DNA of 40,061 bases from Gemmataceae bacterium (GTDB taxonomy: Bacteria > Planctomycetota > Planctomycetia > Gemmatales > Gemmataceae), in NCBI GenBank assembly GCA_020847555.1, contig JADLBT010000237.1:1-40061 (forward strand). Reading direction: 5' to 3'. How positions within the stretch are numbered: position 1 is the first letter of the stretch; the number at the start of each line of letters is the position of its first letter. Positions 24,801 to 32,812 of this stretch are shown here, piece by piece. A model generated the notes under the pieces. The model did no database searches, had not been told where the DNA came from, and saw only the letters and a program-made list of their open reading frames with translations. Made by a program: the position numbers and the translations under genes.

Positions 24801-25829
24801 GCCGGTCCGGAAGAGCATGCCGATCCCAAGGATCTGCAACGGCAGGACGACCTCCTCCCAGTCCGACCCGAGTACCACCCCGGTCAACTCCGGCGCCAGC
24901 ACGATCATGCCGACGCTGATCGGCAGGATCACCAGGGCGATCAGGGCCGAGCCACGGCGGTAGCCCTCCCCCAGGCGCTCCGGCTGGTGCTGGACGTGGA
25001 CCATCGCCGGGAAGAGAACCCGGTCGAGGACGTTGCCGAACAGCACCGCCGGCGCGGCCATGAGTTGGTAAGCCCGGCCGTACACCCCCAGGGCGACGCT
25101 GCCGAGGTAGCGCCCGATCACCAGATGCTCGCCCTGCCCGGCCAGGTAGTTGCTGAACCGGCTCGCGGTGAACCCGCCGCCGAAGTACAGCAGCTCGGCG
25201 CAGGCGCGGCGCTCGACGGATGGCCATGCCGGGGGCAGCCGAAGGCACAGCAGCAGGGCCGTCTTGAGGACCATCTGGGCGACATGGGCCGCCACCAGAG
25301 CCCACGGGCCGAACCCGAGGACGGCCAGCGTCACCCCGACCGCCCCGTACCCCAGGACGACGGTGACGATGTCCAGGACGGCCAGGGTGCGGAAGCGCAG
25401 CTCGCGCTGGAGCAGGGAGTCGGCGACGACGCCGAGAGCCTGCACCGGAAAGATCAGAGCGAGGGTGCGCAGGATCGGCGTGAGTTCGTCCAGGTGAAAG
25501 AAGTCGGCGACGTCGGGTGCCGTCACCCAGATCAGCGTGGCGACCACCAGGCCGAGCAGGACCGAGAGGGTGAAGCCGGTGTGCAGGTGAGCCGGTCGAA
25601 GGTCGGGGCGCTGGACCAGCGCCGGTCCGATGCCGAACTCGGAGAAGACGGCCGAGAAGCCGATGACCATCAGGGCCGCCGTCGCCAGGCCGAAATCTGC
25701 CGGCGTCAGGAAGTGGGCCAGGATGACGAGGACGACGAGCAGGGAGATGACGTTGGCCCCGGTTGCCAGCGACATCCAGAACAGCCCGCTCAGGGTGCGG
25801 GTCGTCATGCTGGGGGCGAGCTGCGGCAT
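21831..25829 (-). CDS. Fusion protein: Wzx-type flippase, nucleotidyltransferase-like domain and two P-loop kinase domains
   Basis: 1332 residues in one uninterrupted frame. Residues 1-480 are a MOP-superfamily polysaccharide flippase (12-14 hydrophobic segments, 'LTPADFGLATAALMVIGFSA', 'FSNYLAGQGEHLVIGRYLG'). A Pro/Asn/Gly linker (about 485-545) leads to a nucleotidyltransferase-like region with 'GDLDLLVDRKD' (572-582). A helical stretch follows. Kinase domain 1 (about 798-1030) has Walker A GPDASGKST (805-813), 'VVCDRYPS' (907-914) and a basic lid, resembling thymidylate kinase. Kinase domain 2 (about 1058-1330) has GATGVGKST (1066-1074) and 'IVLCDEGV' (1183-1190). AAGGAG lies 11 bases before the ATG. 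The flippase would move the lipid-linked unit; the substrate of the cytoplasmic domains is unknown. No frameshift or internal start with a strong ribosome site stood out. Confidence 0.9.
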   Translation of the reverse strand: MPQLAPSMTTRTLSGLFWMSLATGANVISLLVVLVILAHFLTPADFGLATAALMVIGFSAVFSEFGIGPALVQRPDLRPAHLHTGFTLSVLLGLVVATLIWVTAPDVADFFHLDELTPILRTLALIFPVQALGVVADSLLQRELRFRTLAVLDIVTVVLGYGAVGVTLAVLGFGPWALVAAHVAQMVLKTALLLCLRLPPAWPSVERRACAELLYFGGGFTASRFSNYLAGQGEHLVIGRYLGSVALGVYGRAYQLMAAPAVLFGNVLDRVLFPAMVHVQHQPERLGEGYRRGSALIALVILPISVGMIVLAPELTGVVLGSDWEEVVLPLQILGIGMLFRTGCKISDSLVRATGAVYRRTWRQAAYAVAVIVGALIGRNWGVEGVAVAVLATLAVNFFLMAHLALGLAGMTWRTFAAAHVPGLALATLVGILVAVAAESLRAWGAAPAVVLVGASAAALPCLLVVRWLPDLFLGPDGRWMARKLRGFCFPAAPPQPPVPAPLSSACPGTNGVAAHARNGTNGTGLRHAPLPCEETADSPLRLLALGLAAERVRYCRWKRRLDLSRVLSGAGDLDLLVDRKDADRFLRVAAGLGFKRALPCHAPPRPHEEHLFAPDPVTGSLLHLHVNYALAEPGGILEGIGPDLDELVLSHAESWAVPGPLEGMPVVEAQAEVIAAVLLALERYPRLCGLASLLRRQRDVQAKLQAVLAADPAEGWRGLLGRWLPAVPPALFAECVAALRGRTSWWRRFRLARRLLGHLPTGSSLASPVQRLTGLFRAAWWRLRHGRGSPKGLPSGGAVIAFVGPDASGKSTMVAETARWLGQVFRVETAHLGKPPSAWLTLVPNLLGRLLRVVAPRLRTTRAEVTGESKAGRQGLLYRIRAVLLAWDRRAFARRLAQKAARGWLVVCDRYPSADIGAADSARLRAPEDEPGQTWLRAFLARLENRLYRGVPGPDIVVRLTTPLAVAIDRNAVREKAGKESADFVTRRHKTFLMPAFPRAQVMELDTLASQAETLQRLRRLVWGALGSRPRGARRVLTAARGACCTGAGEVCRYRKRPLVVEFIGATGVGKSTLMAAVAECLAAQGVRVCEAEELTLAHYGLTFCRNRKVRSALVHLLALRSCWRYFFTRDGFRLWQLALASIRRGMGNVRTGATLLRNFCKRTGFHLLLEKLRGDLSGCDIVLCDEGVVHAAHNLFVHTNAAPKDQDVVEFGRVVPRPDLLVWVTAPPVQSAGVILRRGHSRVRGTTAAARTFAEHAHATFEILASVAGVQEILCKVDNSHADGPADATIRARACGIGEMLKQHLRTRQERRLPGRGALPRLPVETIEVQ

Positions 25830-25940
25830 GGTCCGATCGTCTCCTTGCTCGGCGGCAGCCCGCTCCCTGCGGGCCGCGTTTGGCGCCGACTGGGCGGCGC
25901 GGTCGGGGGCGACGATGGCGGAGGAAGCAGGTGGTCCCGG

Positions 25941-27482
25941 TTACGCGGCGGACGCCCGTGCCCTGCCGGCCGAGCTTTCCAGCAGGTACGCCCACCCGAA
26001 CCCCAGCAGCAGGCCGACGAACACGCTCAGGCCGACGATGAGGACGTACCGCTTCAGCACCAGTTCGCCGCGGCGCGGCGGTCCGATCACCTGCGTGTTG
26101 TACCCACCGAAGTCCTTGACGCTGCTCGTCTCCTTCAGCCGGTTGAGGATGCTGTCGTACAGCAGGCGGTCGCGTTCGATCGCCTTGCGGTGCATCTCGT
26201 CCTGAACTTCCCGGATGTAGGATCCGCTCACCCCCTGCTGCTCACGGTCGAACAGCTGCTGTAGCGCCCCCTCGGCCACCTTCAGATCTCCCAGCTCCTG
26301 CCGGAGCAGTTCCAGCTTCATCCGCCCCAGATCCTCGGCCCGCCCGGCCGGACCCGCGCTGGGTGCCTGGCTGCCGCCGGACGGCAGGAGCATGCGGCGG
26401 ACCTGGTCCATGTACCGGCGCAGGGCGACCACCTCCGGGTGGTTCGGCGCCCGGGTGGCCAGCAGCTTCGCCTCCTGCAGCTGCAGGCTGAGCCACTCCT
26501 CCTCGAGCGACGCGCCGGGGCGAACCGCCACGGGGGCCGGTCCGGGCGCCGCCGCGGGCGCCGCCGCGGCCTGATCGACCGGAGCCCGGGGGGCGAGCAT
26601 TCGCTCCACGATGGCGGTCGGGTTCCGCCCACTTTGGAGCGCCTGGTCGATCATCGCGATCCCGGCCTCGAGTTCGGCCCGGCGGACGCGCAGAGCGGAC
26701 AGCTTGGCGTCGATCCTGTAAAGGCGCTCCTGGTGGGCCGTGTTCCGGTCCTGCCCGCGCCACAGCGGCGGCGTCTCGGCCAGGAACTTCCGGTAAGCCG
26801 CCTCCTTCCCCTCCAGATCCTTCTGCGCCAGCACCCGGGCCTGGGAGATCAGCTCCAGGGTTTCGGCGTTCGTGTTCTGGTACGTCTCCTTGAGGAAGTC
26901 CTGGTAGCTGGCGATGAGCGCGGCGAGGATCTTCGGCCCGTCGTCGGCCACCGTGCCGCGGAACGAGAGATTGAGCACCTCGCTGGACGGGCTGGTTCCC
27001 GGTTTGGCGACGTCCCGACTGATGGTGAGGGCGCCGATGATCTGGGTGGCGACCTTCTCGTCCGGCGATTCGTCCGGCCCGGGGCCGCCGATCGTGCGCG
27101 TCAGCCAGGTACTCACCCCCCCGCCGCTGCCCTGGAACTCCTTCAATTCCTTGAGGTTGTCCTTCGCCACCGCCTGCAGGACGACGCGACGGCTGGTGAG
27201 CAGCAGCATGTGGGTGGCGAGGTACTCCTCCTGCGCGCGGGCCTGGTCCGGCCCGGAGATCGGCGCCGTGTCGAGCCGCTTCTTGATCACCAGGAGCTGC
27301 GCGCCGGAGTCGTACCACGGACCCTTCAGGGCGCAGTACGCCATCCCCAGGCCCAGCGCGACGACCACCGTGAAGAGGATGCGGCGGCGGCGGCGGCGGA
27401 GGATCTGAAGGAACTCCTGGTAGGGTGAGAGCGCTTCTGGCGGCGGCGTGACGCCGCTCGGTGTGCCCTGGTGCAGGTTCAT
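25941..27482 (-). CDS. Wzz/GumC-type polysaccharide chain-length determinant, without kinase domain
   Basis: 513 residues. An N-terminal Arg-rich stretch precedes the first membrane segment (about 34-52), and a second lies near the C-terminus (about 479-500), with a large coiled-coil periplasmic domain between. 'RAPNHPEVVALRRYMDQ' and 'SYIREVQDEMHRKAIERDRLLYDSILNRLKE' match the Wzz/GNVR pattern. It would set chain length and couple polymerisation to export. The protein ends about 13 residues after the second membrane segment, so the cytoplasmic BY-kinase domain of Wzc types is missing. No separate kinase gene is in the cluster. An Ala/Pro linker lies near residues 300-325. I chose the ATG at 27482; the frame is open further upstream but reads as non-protein sequence. 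Confidence 0.9.
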   Translation of the reverse strand: MNLHQGTPSGVTPPPEALSPYQEFLQILRRRRRRILFTVVVALGLGMAYCALKGPWYDSGAQLLVIKKRLDTAPISGPDQARAQEEYLATHMLLLTSRRVVLQAVAKDNLKELKEFQGSGGGVSTWLTRTIGGPGPDESPDEKVATQIIGALTISRDVAKPGTSPSSEVLNLSFRGTVADDGPKILAALIASYQDFLKETYQNTNAETLELISQARVLAQKDLEGKEAAYRKFLAETPPLWRGQDRNTAHQERLYRIDAKLSALRVRRAELEAGIAMIDQALQSGRNPTAIVERMLAPRAPVDQAAAAPAAAPGPAPVAVRPGASLEEEWLSLQLQEAKLLATRAPNHPEVVALRRYMDQVRRMLLPSGGSQAPSAGPAGRAEDLGRMKLELLRQELGDLKVAEGALQQLFDREQQGVSGSYIREVQDEMHRKAIERDRLLYDSILNRLKETSSVKDFGGYNTQVIGPPRRGELVLKRYVLIVGLSVFVGLLLGFGWAYLLESSAGRARASAA

Positions 27483-27562
27483 GGTTGTGATCCCCGAGCT
27501 TCCCGGCCCTTTCTCCCAAGGGGCGCCGGCCTGGCGGTCGATGACACAGGTGCGACGGCGCC

Positions 27563-28510
27563 TCAGGAACACGCGAGCTGTTGCTCGCCGCTCTGCTGCC
27601 ACGCCACCTGAAGGGCGAGCCCCTCGTCGAGGCCGGTCCGGGGCCGCCAGCCGAGGTGGCGGGCGAGCCTGGTGGTGTCGGCGCAGGTGTGCCGCTGGTC
27701 GCCGGGCCGGGCCGGCTCGCGCCGGATCGCCGCCTTGCGGCCGAGCAGCGCTTCCAGCTTGTGGAGGACGTCCCAGACCGACACCGCCTCCCCGCCGCCG
27801 ACGTTGTACGTCTCCCCCGGGATGGCGCCGACGGCCGCCACCGTCGCCGCGACGCAGTCGGCGATGTACGTGTTCCCGCGCACCTGCAGGCCGTCGCCAC
27901 ACACGGTAACCGGCTCCCCGGTGAGGAGCGCCCGCACGAAGCGGTGATACCCCATGTCGGGGCGCTGGCGCGGGCCGTAGACGGAGAAGTAGCGCAGCAC
28001 CACCAGCGGTAGGCCGTGTTCCTCCGCGTAGGCGCGGCACAGGTTCTCGGCCGCCAGTTTCGTCACGCCGTAGGGCGAGATCGGCCGGGTCGGCAGAGCC
28101 TCGTCTCCGGAGGCGAACCGCCCGTACACCGACGACGTCGAGGCGTAGACGAAGCGCGGCAGGTTGCGGCGCCGGTGGACGGCCCGCAGGAGGCGCTGGG
28201 TGCCGATGACGTTGCAGCTCTCGTAGAGGTCGAAGTCGGTCCAGCTCCGCGTCAGGCCCGGCATGGCCGCCAGGTGAAAGACGACGTCGATGCCGTCGAG
28301 ACACGGCTCCAGCGGAGCCGAGCGCAGGTCGAGGGCGTGGCAGGTAAACCGTGGGTGGGCCTGGGCGGCGGACAGGTTGCTGTCCTTGATGGCCCGCGGA
28401 TAGTAGGGGATGAAGGCATCCAGGCCGACCACGTCGTGGCCGTCCGCGAGCAGACGCTCGCACAGGTGTGAGCCAATGAACCCGGCAGCGCCGGTGACCA
28501 GGCATCTCAC
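27563..28510 (-). CDS. NAD-dependent epimerase/dehydratase (extended SDR, UDP-sugar 4-epimerase-like)
   Basis: 315 residues from a GTG at 28510, which follows GAGGTGG. '[10 protein letters not shown]' (6-15) binds NAD, and 'STSSVYG' (124-130) and Tyr147-X3-Lys151 ('YGVTK') complete the SDR active site. '[19 protein letters not shown]' is typical of UDP-glucuronate or UDP-GlcNAc 4-epimerases. The enzyme is soluble and should supply a nucleotide sugar for the polysaccharide. It is separated from the upstream dehydratase gene by 527 bases, unusually far for this cluster, so it may have its own promoter. The exact sugar is not determined. Confidence 0.92.
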   Translation of the reverse strand: MRCLVTGAAGFIGSHLCERLLADGHDVVGLDAFIPYYPRAIKDSNLSAAQAHPRFTCHALDLRSAPLEPCLDGIDVVFHLAAMPGLTRSWTDFDLYESCNVIGTQRLLRAVHRRRNLPRFVYASTSSVYGRFASGDEALPTRPISPYGVTKLAAENLCRAYAEEHGLPLVVLRYFSVYGPRQRPDMGYHRFVRALLTGEPVTVCGDGLQVRGNTYIADCVAATVAAVGAIPGETYNVGGGEAVSVWDVLHKLEALLGRKAAIRREPARPGDQRHTCADTTRLARHLGWRPRTGLDEGLALQVAWQQSGEQQLACS

Positions 28511-29037
28511 GGTGGTCCACCTCGGAGGGGGTGTGGGCCAGGGGAGTGGGAGGGGAAGGGTACAGGGTGAGGTTAACACGGACGCACGCGCCTGCCCCGG
28601 CCTGGGGGGACGTGTGCCTGGAAACAGCCGCAACCCTGCGTCCGGTCCCCGCCCGTCGATTCTGTCGTCGGCGACAGGTTTTCGTGGCGGTTCATCGTTC
28701 CCGCAAATCGTTAAACCAAGCTACGGCAGCAACTGATGTGCCGCGGTCCCGAGCGCGGGACGGGACCAACACCGATGCAGATCGCAACCGCATGAGCCTG
28801 GTGAGGTTATCGAGAGCAAAGGACGAAAGCGGCGGGAACCAATCGGCCCCCGCCACTGTATCGCGCGGTTAACAGAGCCGTTACCCCCGTTAAGCAGCGG
28901 ACTCAAATCCGGACAAGGGAGCTTCGTCAAGCCCACGGTGGCGCCCCGGGGGCTTGACGAAAATCCCTTCCACACCATCCCCCTGGAACCTGCACCAATC
29001 CGGTGGATACCGTGGCACTCCCGAGTTGCCTGGCCTT
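28511..29037. other. 527-bp intergenic block with multiple hairpins
   Basis: The block lies between the dehydratase stop and the epimerase start, so it would be transcribed as a long inter-gene leader on the minus strand. It holds the repeat family A variant (28923-28986) and, between 28741 and 28920, a run of possible hairpins. These are GGTCCCG/CGGGACC (28745-28767), GGCGGG/CCCGCC (about 28831-28854) and CGGA/TCCG with loop CTCAAA (near 28898-28911). The short frames across it look non-coding. I could not match it to a known RNA family. Confidence 0.5.
28923..28986. repeat. Repeat family A copy 2, variant with conserved tail
   Basis: TTCGTCAAGCCC (28923-28934) pairs exactly with GGGCTTGACGAA (28950-28961). 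The tail at 28957-28986 (ACGAAAATCCCTTCCACACC...) matches the tail at 34333-34362 at 27 of 30 positions, showing that stem and tail travel together. Confidence 0.65.
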
Positions 29038-31080
29038 CTACCGTCCAGGCCCCATGAGCGCCGGAGCGTCAGCCGGGTGGAGGCGCGGGGTTCGCCACGC
29101 TCCGTCACTACCCGGGGCAGCGGCCGGCACCGCCGGTGCCTGCGGCGCCCGGTCGCGATGCGGATGCGGCCCCTGGATCGCGGCGGCTACCACGACATCG
29201 TCTCGCACCCCGGTGTACTGGTATTCGGGGACGATTTCCGCGAGCTTCTTGTGAATCGCAGCAGGATCGGCGGAGCCCGCGAGTTCGCCCAGTTCGGTCA
29301 CCGCGCGGTTGACCGGGGTCCAGTCGGCCGGTTGTCCCCGGCCGATGAAGATGCGGGGGTGGCGGGTCTTGTCGGCACCTTCCGCCCCGTGAAACAGCTC
29401 CTCAAACAGCTTCTCCCCTGGCCGGATGCCGGTAAACCGGATCTCCACGTCGTGCTCTGCAGACAGCCCCGACAGCCGGATCAGATCGCGGGCCAGGTCC
29501 ACGATCTTGACCGGCTCGCCCATGTCGAGGATGAAGATCTCCCCGCCGGCCCCCATCGCGGCCGCTTGCAGGACGAGCTGGCACGCCTCGGGGATCGTCA
29601 TGAAGTAGCGCTTCATCTCCGGATGTGTCACCGTCACCGGCCCACCGCGGGCGATCTGCTCCTGGAAGATGGGGATGACGCTCCCGGCTGACCCCAGAAC
29701 GTTGCCGAACCGAACGGTCATGAAGCGCGTCGCGCTGCGCCGCGCGAACGACTGGATGAACAGTTCGGCTACTCGCTTGGAGACGCCCATCACGGACGTC
29801 GGGTTGACGGCCTTGTCGGTGGAGATCATCACGAACCGCTCGACCCCCCAGGCGTCGGCCAGCGACGCGATGGTCCGGGTGCCGAGAACGTTGTTCTTGA
29901 CGGCCTCGCCGGGATTCCACTCCATCATCGGCACGTGCTTGTGGGCCGCCGCATGGAACACCAGGGCAGGCTGGAACCGGCCGAACACCTGGTCCATGCG
30001 GGCCTCGTCGCAGATGTCGGCGATGCACGGGATGATGGGGACGTGGGGGAACGAGTGGGCGAGGCGCAGGTGGGCGTGAAACAGGCTGTTCTCGGCCTGC
30101 TCGACGAGGACCAGGGCGGCCGGTCCCAGGCCGGCAATGATCCGGCACAGCTCGGACCCGATACTCCCGCCGGCCCCGGTGACGAGCACGGTCCGGCCCC
30201 GGACCAGCGCGCTGACCTCCGCGCCGTCGAGACAGACCGGGTCGCGGCGCAGCAGATCCTCGATCGCGACCTGCCGGATCTTCGACAGGTTGATCTGTCC
30301 GCCGACGATCTCGTGCAGCGGCGGGATGATCTTCGTCGTCAGCCCGCTTTCCTCGGCCAGCCGGGCGATGCGGCGGATCACGGTCCCCGGAACGCTGGCG
30401 ATCGTGATGAGAGCCTGCTCGGCCCGGCTGTTCCGGGCGATGCGCGCCAGCTGGGCGGTCGTCCCGAGCACGGGCAGACCCTGGATCCGCATCCCGCTCA
30501 GGCTCGGGTCGTCGTCCAGGAACCCGACCGGCTCGATCCCGGTGTCCGGGCGGGCGTGGATCTCCCGGGCGACCAGAACTCCGGCCCGCCCGGCCCCGAT
30601 CAGGAGGGTGCGGACGGAGGCCGGGCGCGACACTCCGGACGCCCGGCGTTCGCCCCGCTCGTTTCGCAAGCGGACGGCGACCCGCGCCCCGATCAGCCCG
30701 AGGAAGCTCAGCGCCAGGTTGAACAGAAGCACCCCGAACGGAACCGGGTAGTTGCTCAGGAAGGCCAGGCCAGGCGCCCCGGCGTCGGCCAGGATGCGGC
30801 CGCAGAACAGCAGGGCGGTGCCGCCGGCGAGCCAGTTGAAGAGGCGCAGGGCATCGCACAGGCTGGTGTGCCGCCAGGTCGAGCGGAGCACCCCGCCCAG
30901 CGCGAGCAGGCCGAGTTGCCACGCCACGACTGCGGGCAAATAGACCAGCAGGACGGCGGCGTAGTGGTCCGGGACGGCGAACTCAAAGCGCAGCAGGAAC
31001 GCCAGGGAGAAGGCAGCCGCCAGGATGCTCGTGTCCAGGATTACTTTTCCGAATTGCGTCGTGCGACGGCACCGAAGCAT
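29038..31080 (-). CDS. CapD/FlaA1-type membrane nucleotide-sugar 4,6-dehydratase
   Basis: 680 residues. Four hydrophobic segments (about 12-32, 42-62, 80-100 and 112-132) precede a CoA-binding-like Rossmann domain ('IGAGRAG', 161-167). A second, catalytic SDR domain follows with 'TGAGGSIGSE' (301-310), 'FHAAAHKHVPMME' (375-387), 'STDKAVNP' (420-427) and 'MGVSKR' (431-436). Met in place of the SDR tyrosine is normal for the WbpM/FlaA1/CapD group. These enzymes make UDP-4-keto-6-deoxy sugars from UDP-GlcNAc. It is the first gene of the cluster and its product would feed the DegT aminotransferase. The ATG at 31080 has AGGAAGG before it. The last 60 residues are a Pro/Ala/His-rich tail beyond the usual end. 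Confidence 0.93.
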   Translation of the reverse strand: MLRCRRTTQFGKVILDTSILAAAFSLAFLLRFEFAVPDHYAAVLLVYLPAVVAWQLGLLALGGVLRSTWRHTSLCDALRLFNWLAGGTALLFCGRILADAGAPGLAFLSNYPVPFGVLLFNLALSFLGLIGARVAVRLRNERGERRASGVSRPASVRTLLIGAGRAGVLVAREIHARPDTGIEPVGFLDDDPSLSGMRIQGLPVLGTTAQLARIARNSRAEQALITIASVPGTVIRRIARLAEESGLTTKIIPPLHEIVGGQINLSKIRQVAIEDLLRRDPVCLDGAEVSALVRGRTVLVTGAGGSIGSELCRIIAGLGPAALVLVEQAENSLFHAHLRLAHSFPHVPIIPCIADICDEARMDQVFGRFQPALVFHAAAHKHVPMMEWNPGEAVKNNVLGTRTIASLADAWGVERFVMISTDKAVNPTSVMGVSKRVAELFIQSFARRSATRFMTVRFGNVLGSAGSVIPIFQEQIARGGPVTVTHPEMKRYFMTIPEACQLVLQAAAMGAGGEIFILDMGEPVKIVDLARDLIRLSGLSAEHDVEIRFTGIRPGEKLFEELFHGAEGADKTRHPRIFIGRGQPADWTPVNRAVTELGELAGSADPAAIHKKLAEIVPEYQYTGVRDDVVVAAAIQGPHPHRDRAPQAPAVPAAAPGSDGAWRTPRLHPADAPALMGPGR

Positions 31081-31709
31081 GATTACAACCTTCCTGTTGT
31101 TGTGGATCGTGGTGCAGTACTGAGGAGAGGAACGACGGCCCCTGGTTTGGGGACCGGCGAGGGGAGCCACGTCGCTGTGTCTCCCCTTCCTTGCGGAATG
31201 GCAGCCTCACGCCGAGATGCGCGAGGGACGGCCCAGCCGGTGCCGTTGGCCGGTCCAGGAAGGACGCGCTGCCGCTACCTGCGGCGGCGCTCTGGGCGGT
31301 CCTTGTGGTCAGGCTCCCGCAGACCCGATCAGAAAAACGGTACGCCATCAGGATCAGGCGACATCGGTAGGTGTTGCCGTTGGAACATGCCGCCTGGATC
31401 CGCGTCCAGCGCGCACGATGCCCCGAGGGCGAAGTTTCGGCGAACAGGGGCGCGCAGCCCTCCTCGCAGGCACTCTCACCAAATGAGCATGCGAGCGGAT
31501 TCCATCCGAATCCAGGTTGGGGTTGATCGCGTCTTTCAATCTCCGTACAGGTTGGTTTTGAAGGAAAAAGGCAGGTGCAATTCGGGTGCCGCAGAAATGG
31601 TTTGGGAACCTCTGTGTCCGCGGCGCTGTAACCTTTTGGTAGCGCTGCGGTTGGAAGGAGCCCTCGCCCCCGCGTGAGCGGTCCCGAGCCGTCCGCGCGG
31701 TTCATTTTC

Positions 31710-31737
31710 TTTACACGGCCGTACACGCTGTTAATGT
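31710..31737 (+). promoter_or_regulatory. Weak candidate promoter for the TPR operon
   Basis: TTTACA (31710-31715) and TAATGT (31732-31737) are 16 bases apart in a locally AT-richer stretch. The distance to the GTG at 32093 is about 355 bases, and the -10 match is poor. Confidence 0.2.
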
Positions 31738-31934
31738 TGTGCAACCACCATGCGGCACGGAATGACAGCGATCTGTCACCTCGCCCGGACGCGGTGGACG
31801 GCAGCCGGAACGTACTGCCAGGCGCCGTGCCGCGAATCCGGGCGGTCTAGCGCTCCTGGCGTGGCGCGGCGGGCGACGCGCGGAGAAGAGGTTGTTAGCG
31901 CAGGGGCAGTTAAGGTGGTGTGCATAGGTTCTGT

Positions 31935-31968
31935 GTAAAGCCCACGGGTGGCGTCCCGTGGGCTTTAC
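31935..31968. repeat. Repeat family A copy 3: perfect 14-bp inverted repeat
   Basis: GTAAAGCCCACGGG (31935-31948) and its exact complement (31955-31968) flank the loop TGGCGT. Its 24-base core is the reverse complement of the copy at 616-652. It lies about 125 bases before the TPR gene, so it is not the terminator of an upstream plus-strand gene. Confidence 0.7.
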
Positions 31969-32039
31969 AAGGTCCAGTCTCTCACACCAACTCTCTGACC
32001 CCGGCACCAGGGGACTGCACACCCACACGCGCGGTGGCA

Positions 32040-32055
32040 GGGCCGGCGCCGGCCC
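32040..32055. repeat. 16-bp GC palindrome in the leader of the TPR operon
   Basis: GGGCCGGCGCCGGCCC is perfectly self-complementary and ends 37 bases before the GTG start. It could fold in the mRNA leader or be a protein-binding site. Confidence 0.45.
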
Positions 32056-32092
32056 CGCCGAATCGTTGAATTGTGCCCAGGAGGTTCAAGCC

Positions 32093-32812
32093 GTGAAACC
32101 GGCCAGGTCGATAGAAACGAACATGACCCGAACCCTCCGTACCGCGCGGCGGTGGACTGTTGCCCTGCTGGGACTGGGCGCTCTGACCGCCGTCAGCCCG
32201 GCCCAGGAGCGGCCGGCGAGCCCGGCGGGAGCCGTCGATTTGCAGAAGCTGAAGCTCGATCTGCTGTTGCTGAAGACGACGCAGAAGGCGCTGGCCGCCG
32301 AACGCGAGGCGGCCGCCGGGCAGCTCGAGGCAGCCCCTTCGGCAGGAACGGCGTCGGACACGGTGAAGCTGCGGCTGCGGCTCACCGAATTACTGGCGCG
32401 GCTCAATGCGCCCCCGGTGCCACCGCCGGCCCGGGTCGAGGGTCCGCCCGCCCCGAGTCCGGACGTCGAGGGGGTGATGACGGGCCAGATCGTCAACGCC
32501 CTCTCGCTGGCTCAGGCGCTGTACCAGAGCGGAAACTACAGTCGCGCTCTGGCCGCGTTCCGCCAGGTGGATCTCACCGCGCTGCGCGCCGAGGAGCGCG
32601 TCCCGGTCCAGTACCTGATCGCCACCTGCCTGCGGAAGGCGGGCCGCAAGGAGGAGGCGCTGTCCCGATACCGGGAGGTGGCCAACTCGCGGCTCGACCC
32701 GTTCGTGGCGGAATGCGCCCAGTGGCAGCTGGCGACGGCCCGCTGGCAGGACGAGATGCGCAAGCAGATCGAGGGATTGAAGGCGCGGCGCAAGGCGCTC
32801 GAACAGCCATGA
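32093..32812 (+). CDS. Exported TPR-like protein of unknown function
   Basis: 239 residues. The GTG start at 32093 is chosen because AGGAGG lies 8 bases upstream; a later ATG (32123) has none. Residues about 20-37 are hydrophobic ('WTVALLGLGALTAVSPA') after several arginines, forming a signal peptide with likely cleavage after the Ser-Pro-Ala. A helical region (about 45-105) and a Pro-rich linker follow. A tetratricopeptide-like stretch (about 130-215) includes 'LAQALYQSGNYSRALAAFRQV' and 'LIATCLRKAGRKEEALSRYREVA'. It probably works outside the cytoplasmic membrane as a scaffold. Its stop overlaps the next start as ATGA, so it is coupled to the small helical protein and probably to the sigma-54 activator gene. 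Confidence 0.82.
   Translation: MKPARSIETNMTRTLRTARRWTVALLGLGALTAVSPAQERPASPAGAVDLQKLKLDLLLLKTTQKALAAEREAAAGQLEAAPSAGTASDTVKLRLRLTELLARLNAPPVPPPARVEGPPAPSPDVEGVMTGQIVNALSLAQALYQSGNYSRALAAFRQVDLTALRAEERVPVQYLIATCLRKAGRKEEALSRYREVANSRLDPFVAECAQWQLATARWQDEMRKQIEGLKARRKALEQP

Larger units (their letters stand above)
31081..32092. other. 1-kb divergent intergenic region between the polysaccharide cluster and the TPR operon
   Basis: No convincing gene: the open frames are short, lack ribosome sites and have odd composition. The region must carry the promoters for the ten-gene minus-strand cluster and for the plus-strand operon starting at 32093. It holds a possible promoter at 31710-31737, repeat family A copy 3 at 31935-31968 and a 16-bp palindrome at 32040-32055. 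Its length suggests several regulatory sites or a small RNA, but I can identify none with confidence. Confidence 0.6.

Noticed and set aside
21831..25829. The flippase-kinase fusion as an artefact of a lost stop codon or frameshift
   Set aside because: All domains lie in one frame with a linker of sensible composition, and no alternative start with a good ribosome site stood out near 24370-24200. It cannot be fully excluded without read data.
25830..25995. Upstream extension of the frame that ends at 20641, giving a 1784-residue protein overlapping the flippase gene
   Set aside because: The extension reads as Pro/Arg/Gly-rich noise in the wrong frame of the flippase gene. The membrane protein it would belong to begins cleanly at 21834 with an ATGA overlap.
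28820..28870. Cobalamin or c-di-GMP riboswitch
   Set aside because: Short strings resemble both consensus cores, but the required flanking stems and conserved boxes are missing, and no plus-strand gene follows for it to control.
28897..28911. tRNA anticodon arm (GCGGACTCAAATCCGG)
   Set aside because: The loop has 6 bases and the stem 4 pairs, and no acceptor stem, D arm or T arm is found around it.
28721..28978. 85-codon minus-strand frame in the dehydratase-epimerase gap
   Set aside because: It runs through the family A repeat and several hairpins, has no ribosome site and no recognisable domain; treated as non-coding.
29011..29027. Sigma-54 promoter (TGGCAC ... TTGC)
   Set aside because: The spacing between the two elements is two bases too long, and it points into the end of a gene on the other strand.
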